DNA of 64,000 bases, from positions 30,089 to 94,088 of the forward strand of contig MGMF01000018.1 of assembly GCA_001796335.1 (NCBI GenBank), in the 5' to 3' direction. This document shows positions 7,466-15,693 of the stretch, one piece after another (position 1 is the first letter of the stretch; the number at the start of each line of letters is the position of its first letter). The position numbers and the translations under genes were made by a program. The notes beneath the pieces were generated by a model. It saw only the letters and a list, made by a program, of their open reading frames with translations. It had not been told where the DNA came from and ran no database searches. This DNA comes from Chloroflexi bacterium GWB2_49_20 (GTDB lineage: Bacteria; Chloroflexota; Anaerolineae; Anaerolineales; Villigracilaceae).

Positions 7466-8475
7466 ATTTTCCTCCCATTCATTAAAGCCTTAACAGCTTC
7501 CCATGGGGAAAGTTTGCGTTCAAGGATTAAGACCAGGGCCCGGTCATATTTTTCTTCGGGGAGGCTGGAACGAAATTGAGTTGTCAGGGTATCCTGAATG
7601 AGGGCATCCAATTCGGTCTCCAGGCGGGAGCGCTCGCGCAGATTCCAGTCCCCGCTGCTTTCAAGGTAGCGGACATGCTTGTCGATGCTTTCTGCCAGTT
7701 CCGGGATACCGGTCCCATCATTGGCGATGGTTTTCTGAATTGGGGGCACCCAAAACTGGGCGGTGTTCTCCTGTGCTCCAATTGGTGATTCGACCACTTC
7801 AATTTTGCCGTGGTGTTGAAAGACATGTTTGACTGGATGCGCCATCTCCAGCATACCGCGCAGGGCACGCTCAGTATGTTCCAATCCGGGCCGGTCGGCT
7901 TTATTGATAACCAGGACATCTGCGATCTCCAAAATGCCGGCTTTGATGGCTTGAATATCATCCCCCATGCCGGGCGCTTCCACCACCAGGGTGGTGTGGG
8001 CCAGCCTGGCAATATCCACTTCCGCCTGCCCGGCGCCCACCGTTTCAATGAGCACAATATCAAATCCGGCTGCATCAAACACTTGGGTTACGGCTGCTGT
8101 GGCATGTGCCAGACCACCCAGTGTGCCGCGTGAAGCCATCGAGCGGATGAAGACCCCGGCATCTCCAGCCAGGTCACGCATGCGCACGCGGTCTCCGAGA
8201 ACAGCCCCGCCGGTAAAAGGGCTGGTTGGGTCAACCGCGATAATTGCAATGGATTTATTGGTTTGTTTGCGGTAATGCAGGGCAAGTTGATTGACGAGGG
8301 ATGATTTCCCGACACCTGGCGCACCGGTCACACCCACCAGGTGGGCTTTGCCGGTATGGGTAAATAGCTCATTCAGGGCAGAGCGCCCTTCCTGTGTATC
8401 GTTTTCCACCTGGGTTAGCAGACGGGAGAGAGCCAGACGGTCACCAGCGAGTAGGGCTTCTACCAGGTTCATCAT
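7462..8475 (-). CDS. meaB: MeaB/ArgK-type GTPase, B12-mutase chaperone
   Basis: 337-residue SIMIBI-class G3E-family GTPase that loads and protects adenosylcobalamin in methylmalonyl-CoA mutase or related acyl-CoA mutases. It has the Walker A loop GAPGVGKSSL near residue 55, the switch region FIRSMASRGTLGGL, the switch II segment ETVGAGQAEVDIA and the base-recognition motif NKADRPG. The C-terminal helices (about 260-337) correspond to the dimerisation arm. It lies downstream of the B12-binding mutase subunit on the same strand, 116 bp away, as expected for a mutase maturation pair. No Shine-Dalgarno is obvious before the ATGATG start. Confidence 0.95.
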   Translation of the reverse strand: MMNLVEALLAGDRLALSRLLTQVENDTQEGRSALNELFTHTGKAHLVGVTGAPGVGKSSLVNQLALHYRKQTNKSIAIIAVDPTSPFTGGAVLGDRVRMRDLAGDAGVFIRSMASRGTLGGLAHATAAVTQVFDAAGFDIVLIETVGAGQAEVDIARLAHTTLVVEAPGMGDDIQAIKAGILEIADVLVINKADRPGLEHTERALRGMLEMAHPVKHVFQHHGKIEVVESPIGAQENTAQFWVPPIQKTIANDGTGIPELAESIDKHVRYLESSGDWNLRERSRLETELDALIQDTLTTQFRSSLPEEKYDRALVLILERKLSPWEAVKALMNGRKI

Positions 8476-8591
8476 GGTTTACTGCTGCTTGCATAAATAA
8501 TCGAATTTTTCGTTGTCATATTTCTCATAAATGATAGAAATGTGGTTCCGTTATTTACGCAGTACACTGTAATAACTTTCAGATTGGCGCT

Positions 8592-9002
8592 TCAGACAGC
8601 CGGCTCTCCGAGCACGGATGTGCGCACATCACGCACAATATCTTCGGTGGAGGTGCCGGGGCCATAGATGCCGGTGATGCCCAATGTTTTCAATTGGGGC
8701 ACATCTTCATCCGGGATGATGCCACCCAGGAAGACCTTGACATTGCCCTGCCCGTTGGCTTTGAGCAGTTCAAGGATGCGCGGCGCCAGGGCCATGTGTG
8801 CACCCGACAGGATGGATAATCCGACTGCGTCCACATCCTCCTGCAGGGCAGCTTCAGCGATCATTTCGGGTGTCTGGCGCAGGCCGGTATAAATGACTTC
8901 CATACCGGCATCCCGCAGGGCGCGCGCAACCACCTTCGCACCGCGATCGTGACCATCCAGGCCTGGTTTGGCGACTAAAACACGGATCTTTTTTTCGGTC
9001 AT
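8592..9002 (-). CDS. mcmA2: Methylmalonyl-CoA mutase small (B12-binding) subunit
   Basis: 136-residue stand-alone cobalamin-binding Rossmann domain, the C-terminal or small subunit of split methylmalonyl-CoA-type mutases. The axial-ligand motif DGHDRG is present near residue 17, followed by the diagnostic LSILSGAH and [27 protein letters not shown] blocks. Split small subunits act with a separate catalytic large subunit that is not in this window. The ATG is preceded by GAGGAAAAA, a good ribosome site, and a TATAAT sits about 30 nt upstream. The neighbouring meaB supports a functional mutase. The exact acyl-CoA substrate (methylmalonyl or another) depends on the missing subunit. Confidence 0.93.
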   Translation of the reverse strand: MTEKKIRVLVAKPGLDGHDRGAKVVARALRDAGMEVIYTGLRQTPEMIAEAALQEDVDAVGLSILSGAHMALAPRILELLKANGQGNVKVFLGGIIPDEDVPQLKTLGITGIYGPGTSTEDIVRDVRTSVLGEPAV

Positions 9003-9322
9003 TTTTTCCTCGGGTTGTGGGATCTTAATTTCATTATACTATAAGCGTTCAAGTTAAAGATTTTTCTGAGGTGGAATGACCAACTTTAAAGGAAACTGGA
9101 CCGGCCTGGCGATAATTTGACAGGCCGGGATTATTGATGGTTTTTATTACTTTTGGCATAAGCCCCGAATGTTTTCTGCGAGATAAGCGGTGGTGGGGCG
9201 ACCGTGGATTCTGTTTGGGAGCAGGATTCTGTCGAGGTGTAGAAAATACTAAAAAATGCCGCACGTGAAGCGCCCAGCCGTCCACTGCACGCGGTATTCG
9301 GTGGCTTGTTGCGCCAAGAACT
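9003..9322. other. Non-coding stretch between the mutase subunit and the nuclease gene
   Basis: About 320 bp with no convincing gene. On the minus strand a TATAAT-containing segment (about 9033-9043) serves the mutase subunit. The right half reads, on the minus strand, GCGTGCAGTGGACGGCTGGG, which looks like a piece of a dispersed intergenic repeat, but no second full copy was found in the window. Confidence 0.5.
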
Positions 9323-10393
9323 TTATGTGTGATTTTCACCTTGACCTTTAAGACCATTCTTTTCAATGGCTTTTGAAAGTGTTACAAGCCAAGATATTAA
9401 CAAATTTACGTCTTTTTCAGAGAATTTTCGGACAATTAAACACTTTAATTCTCTGCCAGCAGGCTGAAAAAAACCAGAACTCTTTGCTTCTGCGGCTAAA
9501 CCTTGTATCTCTTGCTCTGAAATACCCGTTTTACTTAATAGGCCGCCACGTCCGACAAGAGCCGTATAAAGCGATTGCCGATAAACCGAATTAGGCGGAT
9601 ACCCAAAACAAAAGGCTACATGCGTTCCAGATAAATCAACATTTAGAGAAAAACCCTTTGTACCCCAATGAATAGGAAATGAATTTATTTTTGCCCATTC
9701 CAAGATTTTCTCAAAAACGAATTTTCCATTTTCATTCAGTGATGCAAGAAAACTACCTTCTGAAACTATTGGCAATGAACCTGATGTTACTTTGACAATA
9801 GCATTAGATTCATTTCCAACCACAATACTTGTTGAAAGTAAACGTAAACCGCCATCGGCTTTGAAAAAGGTAAATTCCAGACAAGTTACTCTTACGCCCT
9901 TGTTTCTTAAAAAAGATGACGTTTGGCGAATTTCTGGCGTGATTTGCTGCCCTACAATAACAATTCTCTGGTCATTATTGAATACCACTGCTTCATCAGA
10001 GACTAAGTTGAAATATTCCCTGTGGTATTGGGCGAGATTTAAAGCTTCATCATCTGCATAATTTCTCAAAATGTCCTCGAGTTGTTCATACCCCAATTTC
10101 TCAACAAAAGAAGCGTATTCGAGTGCCTGAGCAAGCGTTTCGCGAGGGGTGCGGTCTCGCTTTAACTCAATAACCGCCAAATCACCTTGTCTATCAATAG
10201 CAAGAAGATCAATAAAACTACCAAAATTCGTTGTAACCTGCCGCCCAACGATAAGCAATGAACCATTTTCGATAATCTTATCGGGATTATTTTCCAACCA
10301 AGACTCTAAAATCATTTCCTGATGTTCATGTTGAAAGCCAATTTCAGCGTATTCCTTGAATTTGTTTTCAGGTGTGATGCTGTAGATTTTCAT
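9323..10393 (-). CDS. NucS/DUF91-like PD-(D/E)XK nuclease-fold protein
   Basis: 356 residues. The N-terminal 170 or so residues have the endonuclease NucS-like layout: E-x-LE-NNPDKII, LLIVGRQV, then the nuclease core GSFIDLLAIDRQGDLAVIELKRDRT with D, E and K in the expected PD-(D/E)XK order, followed by QALEYASFVEKL. The C-terminal half (about 190-356) is an unassigned domain with SYxTxLVGRGG-like and FFQPAGREL segments. The gene is visibly richer in A+T than its neighbours and sits alone between long non-coding flanks, which suggests acquisition by transfer. It may act in defence or repair, but the target is unknown. Confidence 0.75.
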   Translation of the reverse strand: MKIYSITPENKFKEYAEIGFQHEHQEMILESWLENNPDKIIENGSLLIVGRQVTTNFGSFIDLLAIDRQGDLAVIELKRDRTPRETLAQALEYASFVEKLGYEQLEDILRNYADDEALNLAQYHREYFNLVSDEAVVFNNDQRIVIVGQQITPEIRQTSSFLRNKGVRVTCLEFTFFKADGGLRLLSTSIVVGNESNAIVKVTSGSLPIVSEGSFLASLNENGKFVFEKILEWAKINSFPIHWGTKGFSLNVDLSGTHVAFCFGYPPNSVYRQSLYTALVGRGGLLSKTGISEQEIQGLAAEAKSSGFFQPAGRELKCLIVRKFSEKDVNLLISWLVTLSKAIEKNGLKGQGENHT

Positions 10394-10792
10394 GATGTTT
10401 TTCCTTCAAACCGCTGATTATCAAAGATAGCCATCCAACTCGCGTATAAGCGGATTGTATAACGGCTTATAGGCGAACCGTATAAAAACCCAGCCGTTCA
10501 AGATTTCATCCCCATTGGACTGGATTTATGTTTAGCCCCAGGTTGATGGTCTCAATGTCGCAACTTTCACTCTCATTATACATAAAATTCATTATTCCCG
10601 CCCGTTGCTCGCGCGGAAAAAGCTCTCTTTTCACCCTGGATCTTAGTATCCCCTTTCTGCACGATCTTTACTCAATTATAGGGTAACAAAGCTGCCGGTA
10701 TTACCCTCATTGCACTACTTGACCTGCCGTGTGAGTGATTATAAAATGGTTTAATTGTGCTATACTGGTATCTATAGCGTGTAGGCGAAGCG
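10394..10792. other. Non-coding region upstream of the unknown membrane operon
   Basis: About 400 bp without a supported gene. It contains an inverted repeat AACGGCT...AGCCGTT (about 10457-10497) near the nuclease start and the operon promoter at its right end. Both ends may have been shaped by insertion of the nuclease gene. Confidence 0.45.
10719..10747 (+). promoter_or_regulatory. Sigma-70-like promoter of the unknown operon
   Basis: TTGACC at 10719-10724, a 17-nt spacer and TAAAAT at 10742-10747, about 45 bp before the first start codon. A second possible -10 (TATACT) follows at about 10760. Confidence 0.6.
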
Positions 10793-11062
10793 ATGCATAT
10801 ACACACCAACTCTGAAATGCGCTCTTCTTGGCCCGCCTGGGCAGGTTTTTTACGCCGCCGCGGGTTGGAAGGTTTGGTAGCCTGGTTGTTGGAAGCTGCC
10901 GGTCCGCTCACCATCCTGGGGGCACAGGCTTTGCATTTTGGACAACCCTTCCTTCGTCCGGCCATACCGGTCAATCAACTTGAAGAGTTGGCTCACCTGT
11001 TGGAAGAAACCGATGAAGGGCAGGCTTTTGTTTCTTATTTGAGGGAGAAAGGGACTGCATGA
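10793..11062 (+). CDS. Small unknown protein, first gene of operon
   Basis: 89 residues, not recognised. It has a basic, Trp-containing N-terminus (SSWPAWAGFLRRRGLEG), a hydrophobic middle (LVAWLLEAAGPLTILGAQAL) that could be one membrane-associated helix, and an acidic amphipathic C-terminal helix (LEELAHLLEETDEGQAFVSYL). The stop overlaps the next start as ATGA at 11059-11062, so it belongs to the operon. The ribosome site is weak (AGGCG). Confidence 0.65.
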   Translation: MHIHTNSEMRSSWPAWAGFLRRRGLEGLVAWLLEAAGPLTILGAQALHFGQPFLRPAIPVNQLEELAHLLEETDEGQAFVSYLREKGTA

Positions 11063-11805
11063 ATTGGTCAGCAATGATTGCTTTTGTCCTGGTGGCTGGC
11101 AGCGCAGGTTTGCTGCTTGGTTTTGCCATCCTCAGGCGCAAGTCTTCCCCGGCGTTTCGGGAGATCCCTGCATTTATCCGGCTTCGTAAGGCGATTGGCC
11201 GGGCAGTGGAGGATGGCAGCCGCCTGCATGTATCCCTGGGGCGCGGCAGCCTGACATCTCCCCAGGGGGCTGCCGGACTGGCTGGCTTGAGTGCCTTGCG
11301 GCGCCTGGCTGACCTGACCTCCACCAGTGACCTGACCCCCATTGCCACGTCTGGAGAACCCAGCCTGGCTGTTCTCTCCCAGGATGTCTTGCAGGCCTCC
11401 TACCAGGAAGCAACCGCAGGCGGCCACTTTGATACCTCCGGGGCACGCCTGACCGGTTTGACCCCCTTCTCCTATGCCTCCGGCACACTGCCGACATTGC
11501 GCGATGAGCATATTTCAGCCAATATCCTGCTTGGCAGCTTTGGGGTGGAGGCCGGTTTATTAACGGATGCAGCCGAACGGCAGAACAGTTTCTTGCTGGC
11601 TGCCAGTGATTATTTGCCTGCGCAGGCGGTCTTGTATGCCAGTGCACAGGAACCGCTGATAGGCGAAGAACTCTATGCAGTCAGCGAATATATACATCAT
11701 TCCCCCATGCACGCGGCCAGCCTGAGTGTTCAAGATATTCTGCGCTGGGTGTTGATCGTCTGTTTGCTGCTGGGTGCGCTTCTTAAACTGGCAGGTCTGC
11801 TGTGA
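11059..11805 (+). CDS. DUF6754-like membrane protein
   Basis: 248 residues, with a transmembrane helix at each end (MIAFVLVAGSAGLLLGFAIL and ILRWVLIVCLLLGALLKLAGLL) and a soluble middle. The segment RLHVSLGRGSLTSPQGAAGLAGLSALRRLAD and the following LTPIATSGEPSLAVLSQDVL resemble the DUF6754 family of Chloroflexota, a name I give from memory of the pattern. Other conserved-looking stretches are HISANILLGSFGVEAGLL and YASAQEPLIGEELYA. No catalytic motif is evident. It overlaps both neighbours by 4 nt (ATGA at its start, GTGA at its end), which implies fixed stoichiometry in a membrane complex. Confidence 0.7.
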   Translation: MNWSAMIAFVLVAGSAGLLLGFAILRRKSSPAFREIPAFIRLRKAIGRAVEDGSRLHVSLGRGSLTSPQGAAGLAGLSALRRLADLTSTSDLTPIATSGEPSLAVLSQDVLQASYQEATAGGHFDTSGARLTGLTPFSYASGTLPTLRDEHISANILLGSFGVEAGLLTDAAERQNSFLLAASDYLPAQAVLYASAQEPLIGEELYAVSEYIHHSPMHAASLSVQDILRWVLIVCLLLGALLKLAGLL

Positions 11806-12422
11806 AAGGTCTGATCTCAACCTCGGTTGCCATCATGGCAGGTCTGATCGTCCTGGTGGGGTATTTCTTTCAAATACCCATCCTTTCTGATATTCGCAAC
11901 CTGATCCTGGATTGGGCGGTCACCCTGGCTGCCATCATGGTTTTCATCGGGGTGCTTAACCTGTTGTCCATCAACAATTCCCGTATCCAAACCAAACAAA
12001 AGGGAGGTTTTTACAGCCTGATCCTGGTCATTTCTCTGCTGATTACCCTGATCCTGGGTTTATTGTTTAAGCCTGGGCATCCAGTTATGAATTTTATTTT
12101 TTATTCAGTGCAACTGCCAGTGGAAAGAAGCCTGATGGCATTGCTGGCGGTAACCCTTCTTCTGGCCAGCATCCATTTGTTGCGCAGACAGCCCAACCTT
12201 TTTTCAGTTATATTCCTGGTGACAACTTTGCTCATCCTTCTGGGAACAGCGCCGTTGCCATTTGGTGTACTGCCATTCTTCAGCGATATATTGCGGCCAT
12301 TTGTTGCCCAAGTATTGGCTGCGGCAGGCGCACGCGGTATTTTGCTTGGGATTGCCCTGGCCACGCTGACAACCGGCTTACGGGTTTTATTTGGCGTTGA
12401 CCGCCCCTATGGAGGTCAATAA
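11802..12422 (+). CDS. Unknown polytopic membrane protein
   Basis: 206 residues from a GTG start that overlaps the preceding stop (GTGA). Five or six hydrophobic helices are visible (about 5-22, 35-55, 70-90, 110-128, 133-152 and 160-185), for example ILDWAVTLAAIMVFIGVLNLL and GFYSLILVISLLITLILGLLF. There is no recognised family and no charged residues within helices that would suggest a transporter. It ends VDRPYGGQ and overlaps the next gene as TAATG. The partner is probably the DUF6754-like protein encoded just upstream. Confidence 0.7.
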   Translation: MKGLISTSVAIMAGLIVLVGYFFQIPILSDIRNLILDWAVTLAAIMVFIGVLNLLSINNSRIQTKQKGGFYSLILVISLLITLILGLLFKPGHPVMNFIFYSVQLPVERSLMALLAVTLLLASIHLLRRQPNLFSVIFLVTTLLILLGTAPLPFGVLPFFSDILRPFVAQVLAAAGARGILLGIALATLTTGLRVLFGVDRPYGGQ

Positions 12423-15010
12423 TGGCTGACATCCGCTGTCCGATGTGCGGGGAATCCGCCTCCCAAGAGCTGGATATCTGTCCGTTTTGCCAGGCACGTC
12501 TTAAACCTTTGGTTAATTCTTCGACCGGTGATGATGGATCTATTCGCCAGGAAGAAGAGCCCATTCAGCCCGAAGAAGCCGACACCAGGGAGAATACTGC
12601 TGAGTTGGAGTCAGCGCTGCCGGCCTGGTTGCGTAATCTGCGCAAGCAGAGTGAAGATAAACTGCCGGCTGATGAACCTGATAAACCCGAAGAGTCGCTT
12701 CCCGGGATCTTGGAAACAAATGAATTATCTGAACCCTCTGATGCAAACCTGCCTGTCAGATCTACTGAAGAAGAAGCAGCTGATTGGCTTTCAGGTTTGG
12801 AGCAGACTGCACAGAAAGAGGACGAAACCCCGGCCTGGTTGTCCAACATTAAAGATTTGCCCAAAAAACAACAGCTGCCTGCTGAAGAAACCATTGAGAA
12901 CGCGAACGTGGGTGAAGGCAATTGGCTGGACCGCTTGCGGGGAGATGCTCCAGAACAGGAACTAACACAAGATGAGCAGCCACCAGAAACTCCGCAGGAA
13001 GAACCTGTTTTTAAAGAAGACTTACCGGATTGGATGAAGAAACTTCAAGCCGAAGTCGATTCGCAGACAGAAGCCTTCAATCCGGAAGAAGAAAGTCAGA
13101 CCGAAGATGGAAAAACAGGATCACCAGATTGGCTGACCCGCTTACAAGCCGAGACTCAATCCTATGCAGCGGAAAATGAAAACTCTGTCTCAGGGCAGGC
13201 TGAAGAAACACCAGATTGGTTGGAGAAGATGAGTGTCGAAACTCCGGTTTCTTCTGAAGAGAATACTCCTTCCGAAATCGAGACTCCCGATTGGCTTTTA
13301 AATTTACAGACAGAAACTCAGGCTTTTGCAGAAGATGGATTACCTCTTCAGGCTGAACCACAGGTTTTTGCTGAAGGAGATCTAACCACTGGATCTGAAA
13401 CTCCCAATTTGTTTAAAGAATTAGATTCGGAACTCCAGAACTTTTCTGAAGTGGACAGCCTGGCTGAAACAACTGGGGAGTTTTCAAATATTCAATCCAA
13501 TCTGCCTCTTTCTGAGTCTGACGAGTTGGAGAAGTTGACTTTCACTGATAATGAACCTGACTGGTTATCAAATCTGGAGGTCGCAGGACAGATCAGCCAA
13601 CCCGAGGCTGGTGAGCAGTTGCAGACTGGCTTTACGAACCAACCACCAGATTCAGAATTAATACCTGTTTGGTTGCAGAATATTGATAATACCGAAACTA
13701 TTCCAAACAACACACCTGCCCAGATCTCGGGTGACCAGTTTTTAAATGAAAACGAATCTGGTGCTCTGCCCCCTGCTGAATTTCCAGATTTGTTACTTAA
13801 ACTGAAAGCGGACACACCAGTTCCTCAACCAGAGGAAGAGAATCTGGAAACCGAACCAGCAGATGGCGACATTGCCCCGGCTAAATTACCCTCCTGGGTA
13901 CAGGCCATGCGGCCGGTTGAATCGATGATTGCCGAGGTGGGTGTTCCCGACAACCAACTGGAACAAATTACCGAGAAAGCTGGGCCACTGGCAGGTTTGT
14001 CTGGTGTTCTGCCTGCTACGCCTGGTTTGGGTAATGTGCGTAAACCTCTCAATATTTCGATCAAACTGCGGGTGACAGATGAACAAAACCAGCAAGCCAC
14101 CCAGTTGAAGCAGATGCTGGGTATTGAAACCCAGTCCACACAACTAACCCAGGTGGTAAAGAAACAGTCGCAGCGGGTCTTGCGTTGGGTGGTGGCATTG
14201 TTAATGATCCTTGCAGTAGGTTTACCCGCTTTCAGTAATATTCAGATTATCTCCACTCCCTCGATTTATCCACCGGAATTGGTGGCAGCCAGGGATGTGT
14301 TGCTTGGGCTGCCCCCTGCCTCACCGGTTCTATTGGTTTTTGATTACGAGCCCGCATATTCGGGTGAGTTGGAAGCCACCGCGGCACCACTGGTGGATAA
14401 CCTGCTCTTTTCCGGCGCGCGCCTGGCCATTTTATCCACATCTCCCACCGGGCCTACCCTGGCAGAGCATTTCTTGAAAACCACCCAGGGCAAGCATGAT
14501 TATCAGAGCGGTCAGCAATATGCCAACCTTGGGTATCTGGCTGGTGGCGCTTCGGGAGTATTGAGTTTTGCTTTGAATCCATCTCAAACCATACCCTATG
14601 CATTGGATGGCAGCCTGCCATGGCAAACCCCATTGTTACAGGATATTCATACGCTGGCTGATTTTGACATGGTGATCATTCTCACCGATAATTCTGATAC
14701 CGCAAGAATCTGGGTTGAACAGACTGGCTCGATCCTGGGACAGAAACCCATGTTGATGGCGATCAGTGCGCAAGCTGAACCCATGATTCGGCCTTATTAT
14801 GATTCAAAACAGATCAAGGGGTTGGTGACGGGACTGGCTGGAGGAAAAGCCTATGAGCAAGCGCAGCAATCCTCAGGCCTGGGACAGCAATATTGGGACT
14901 CTTTTAGCTCCGGGTTATTCATAGCAGAATTGATCATCATTTTGGGTAGTGTCTGGAGTATCATCTCTGTCTGGCGCAAGCGCAAGTCTGCAAATGAGGA
15001 GGAGGCCTAA
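12422..15010 (+). CDS. Large zinc-ribbon scaffold protein with PxWLxxL repeats and two membrane helices
   Basis: 862 residues. Residues 5-25 form a zinc ribbon (CPMCGESASQELDICPFC). About 30-500 is acidic, low-complexity and probably disordered, but carries about twelve short hydrophobic motifs near residues 65, 135, 166, 200, 234, 262, 286, 329, 377, 413, 452 and 488 (LPAWLRNL, SPDWLTRL, TPDWLLNL, LPSWVQAM). A transmembrane helix at about 585-608 leads to an extracytoplasmic domain of some 220 residues, then a last helix (about 831-851) and a basic tail. Cytoplasmic placement of the repeats follows from the reduced-zinc ribbon and is inferred. It looks like a multivalent docking platform. 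No family name is known to me. Confidence 0.75.
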   Translation: MADIRCPMCGESASQELDICPFCQARLKPLVNSSTGDDGSIRQEEEPIQPEEADTRENTAELESALPAWLRNLRKQSEDKLPADEPDKPEESLPGILETNELSEPSDANLPVRSTEEEAADWLSGLEQTAQKEDETPAWLSNIKDLPKKQQLPAEETIENANVGEGNWLDRLRGDAPEQELTQDEQPPETPQEEPVFKEDLPDWMKKLQAEVDSQTEAFNPEEESQTEDGKTGSPDWLTRLQAETQSYAAENENSVSGQAEETPDWLEKMSVETPVSSEENTPSEIETPDWLLNLQTETQAFAEDGLPLQAEPQVFAEGDLTTGSETPNLFKELDSELQNFSEVDSLAETTGEFSNIQSNLPLSESDELEKLTFTDNEPDWLSNLEVAGQISQPEAGEQLQTGFTNQPPDSELIPVWLQNIDNTETIPNNTPAQISGDQFLNENESGALPPAEFPDLLLKLKADTPVPQPEEENLETEPADGDIAPAKLPSWVQAMRPVESMIAEVGVPDNQLEQITEKAGPLAGLSGVLPATPGLGNVRKPLNISIKLRVTDEQNQQATQLKQMLGIETQSTQLTQVVKKQSQRVLRWVVALLMILAVGLPAFSNIQIISTPSIYPPELVAARDVLLGLPPASPVLLVFDYEPAYSGELEATAAPLVDNLLFSGARLAILSTSPTGPTLAEHFLKTTQGKHDYQSGQQYANLGYLAGGASGVLSFALNPSQTIPYALDGSLPWQTPLLQDIHTLADFDMVIILTDNSDTARIWVEQTGSILGQKPMLMAISAQAEPMIRPYYDSKQIKGLVTGLAGGKAYEQAQQSSGLGQQYWDSFSSGLFIAELIIILGSVWSIISVWRKRKSANEEEA

Positions 15011-15012
15011 GC

Positions 15013-15687
15013 ATGCTTTCCAATTCAGTCTTGGACTTGATTACCGGATTTTTGAGCTTTATTTTCACGCTCATGATATTAAGTTACCTGATTGGGGATA
15101 ACCCCCTCTTCCGTGTGGCCATTTATATATTTGTAGGTGTCTCAGCTGGTTATGCTGCTTCGGTGGCCTGGCAGCATGTACTCTGGCCAAAATTGTTCCA
15201 ACCTCTAATATTCGGGACCATGCAGCAGCGTCTGCTCCTGGTGGTTCCATTACTGCTTGGGTTTTTGCTGCTTGCCAAACTATCACCACGCTCGGCGCGT
15301 TTGGGTAATCCGGCCATGGCTTTCCTGGTAGGGACAGGAGCCGCTGTGGCCATAGGGGGTGCCGTCTTTGGAACCATCTTCCCGCAAACACTGGCCTCGA
15401 TCAACCTCTTTGATACAGGCGCCGGGGGCAGCCTGGTGGAACGCCTTTTTGAAGGCAGCATATTTTTGATTGGAACAGTCAGTACACTGGTTTATTTCCA
15501 ATTCAGTGCCCGGGCAACGCCTGCCGGTCCGCAGCGCAGCCGCCTGGTAAATGGAGTTGCCTTGGTCGGCAAATTGTTCATCGCCGTCACTTTTGGTGTA
15601 TTGTTTGCCGGTGCCTACGCCGCTGCAATGACCGCATTGATCGAGCGTATGTTTTCCTTATGGGCTTTTCTCACATCTTTCTTTTAG
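15013..15687 (+). CDS. Unknown polytopic membrane protein
   Basis: 224 residues with about seven hydrophobic segments, from LITGFLSFIFTLMILSYLIGDNPLF at the N-terminus to LFSLWAFLTSFF at the C-terminus. The motif GDNPLFRVAIYIFVGVSAGYAA and the Gly-rich helix VGTGAAVAIGGAVFGTIFPQ stand out. There is a strong ribosome site (GGAGGAGG) inside the end of the preceding gene. The protein is not recognised. With its position between the scaffold and the ATPase, it is likely a core membrane subunit of the same complex. Confidence 0.7.
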   Translation: MLSNSVLDLITGFLSFIFTLMILSYLIGDNPLFRVAIYIFVGVSAGYAASVAWQHVLWPKLFQPLIFGTMQQRLLLVVPLLLGFLLLAKLSPRSARLGNPAMAFLVGTGAAVAIGGAVFGTIFPQTLASINLFDTGAGGSLVERLFEGSIFLIGTVSTLVYFQFSARATPAGPQRSRLVNGVALVGKLFIAVTFGVLFAGAYAAAMTALIERMFSLWAFLTSFF

Positions 15688-15693
15688 GTGCTT

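Noticed and set aside
9049..9366. 105-codon minus-strand frame overlapping the nuclease gene end
   Set aside because: Low-complexity basic product (SRRKHSGLMPKVIK), overlaps the nuclease gene in another frame, and includes dispersed-repeat-like sequence. It has no family resemblance or ribosome site.
10430..10500. Possible integron attC-like site next to the nuclease gene (AACGGCT...AGCCGTT, GTTGGAT)
   Set aside because: GTTGGAT fits the R' core, but no matching R'' core was found at the other end and no integrase or further cassettes are seen.
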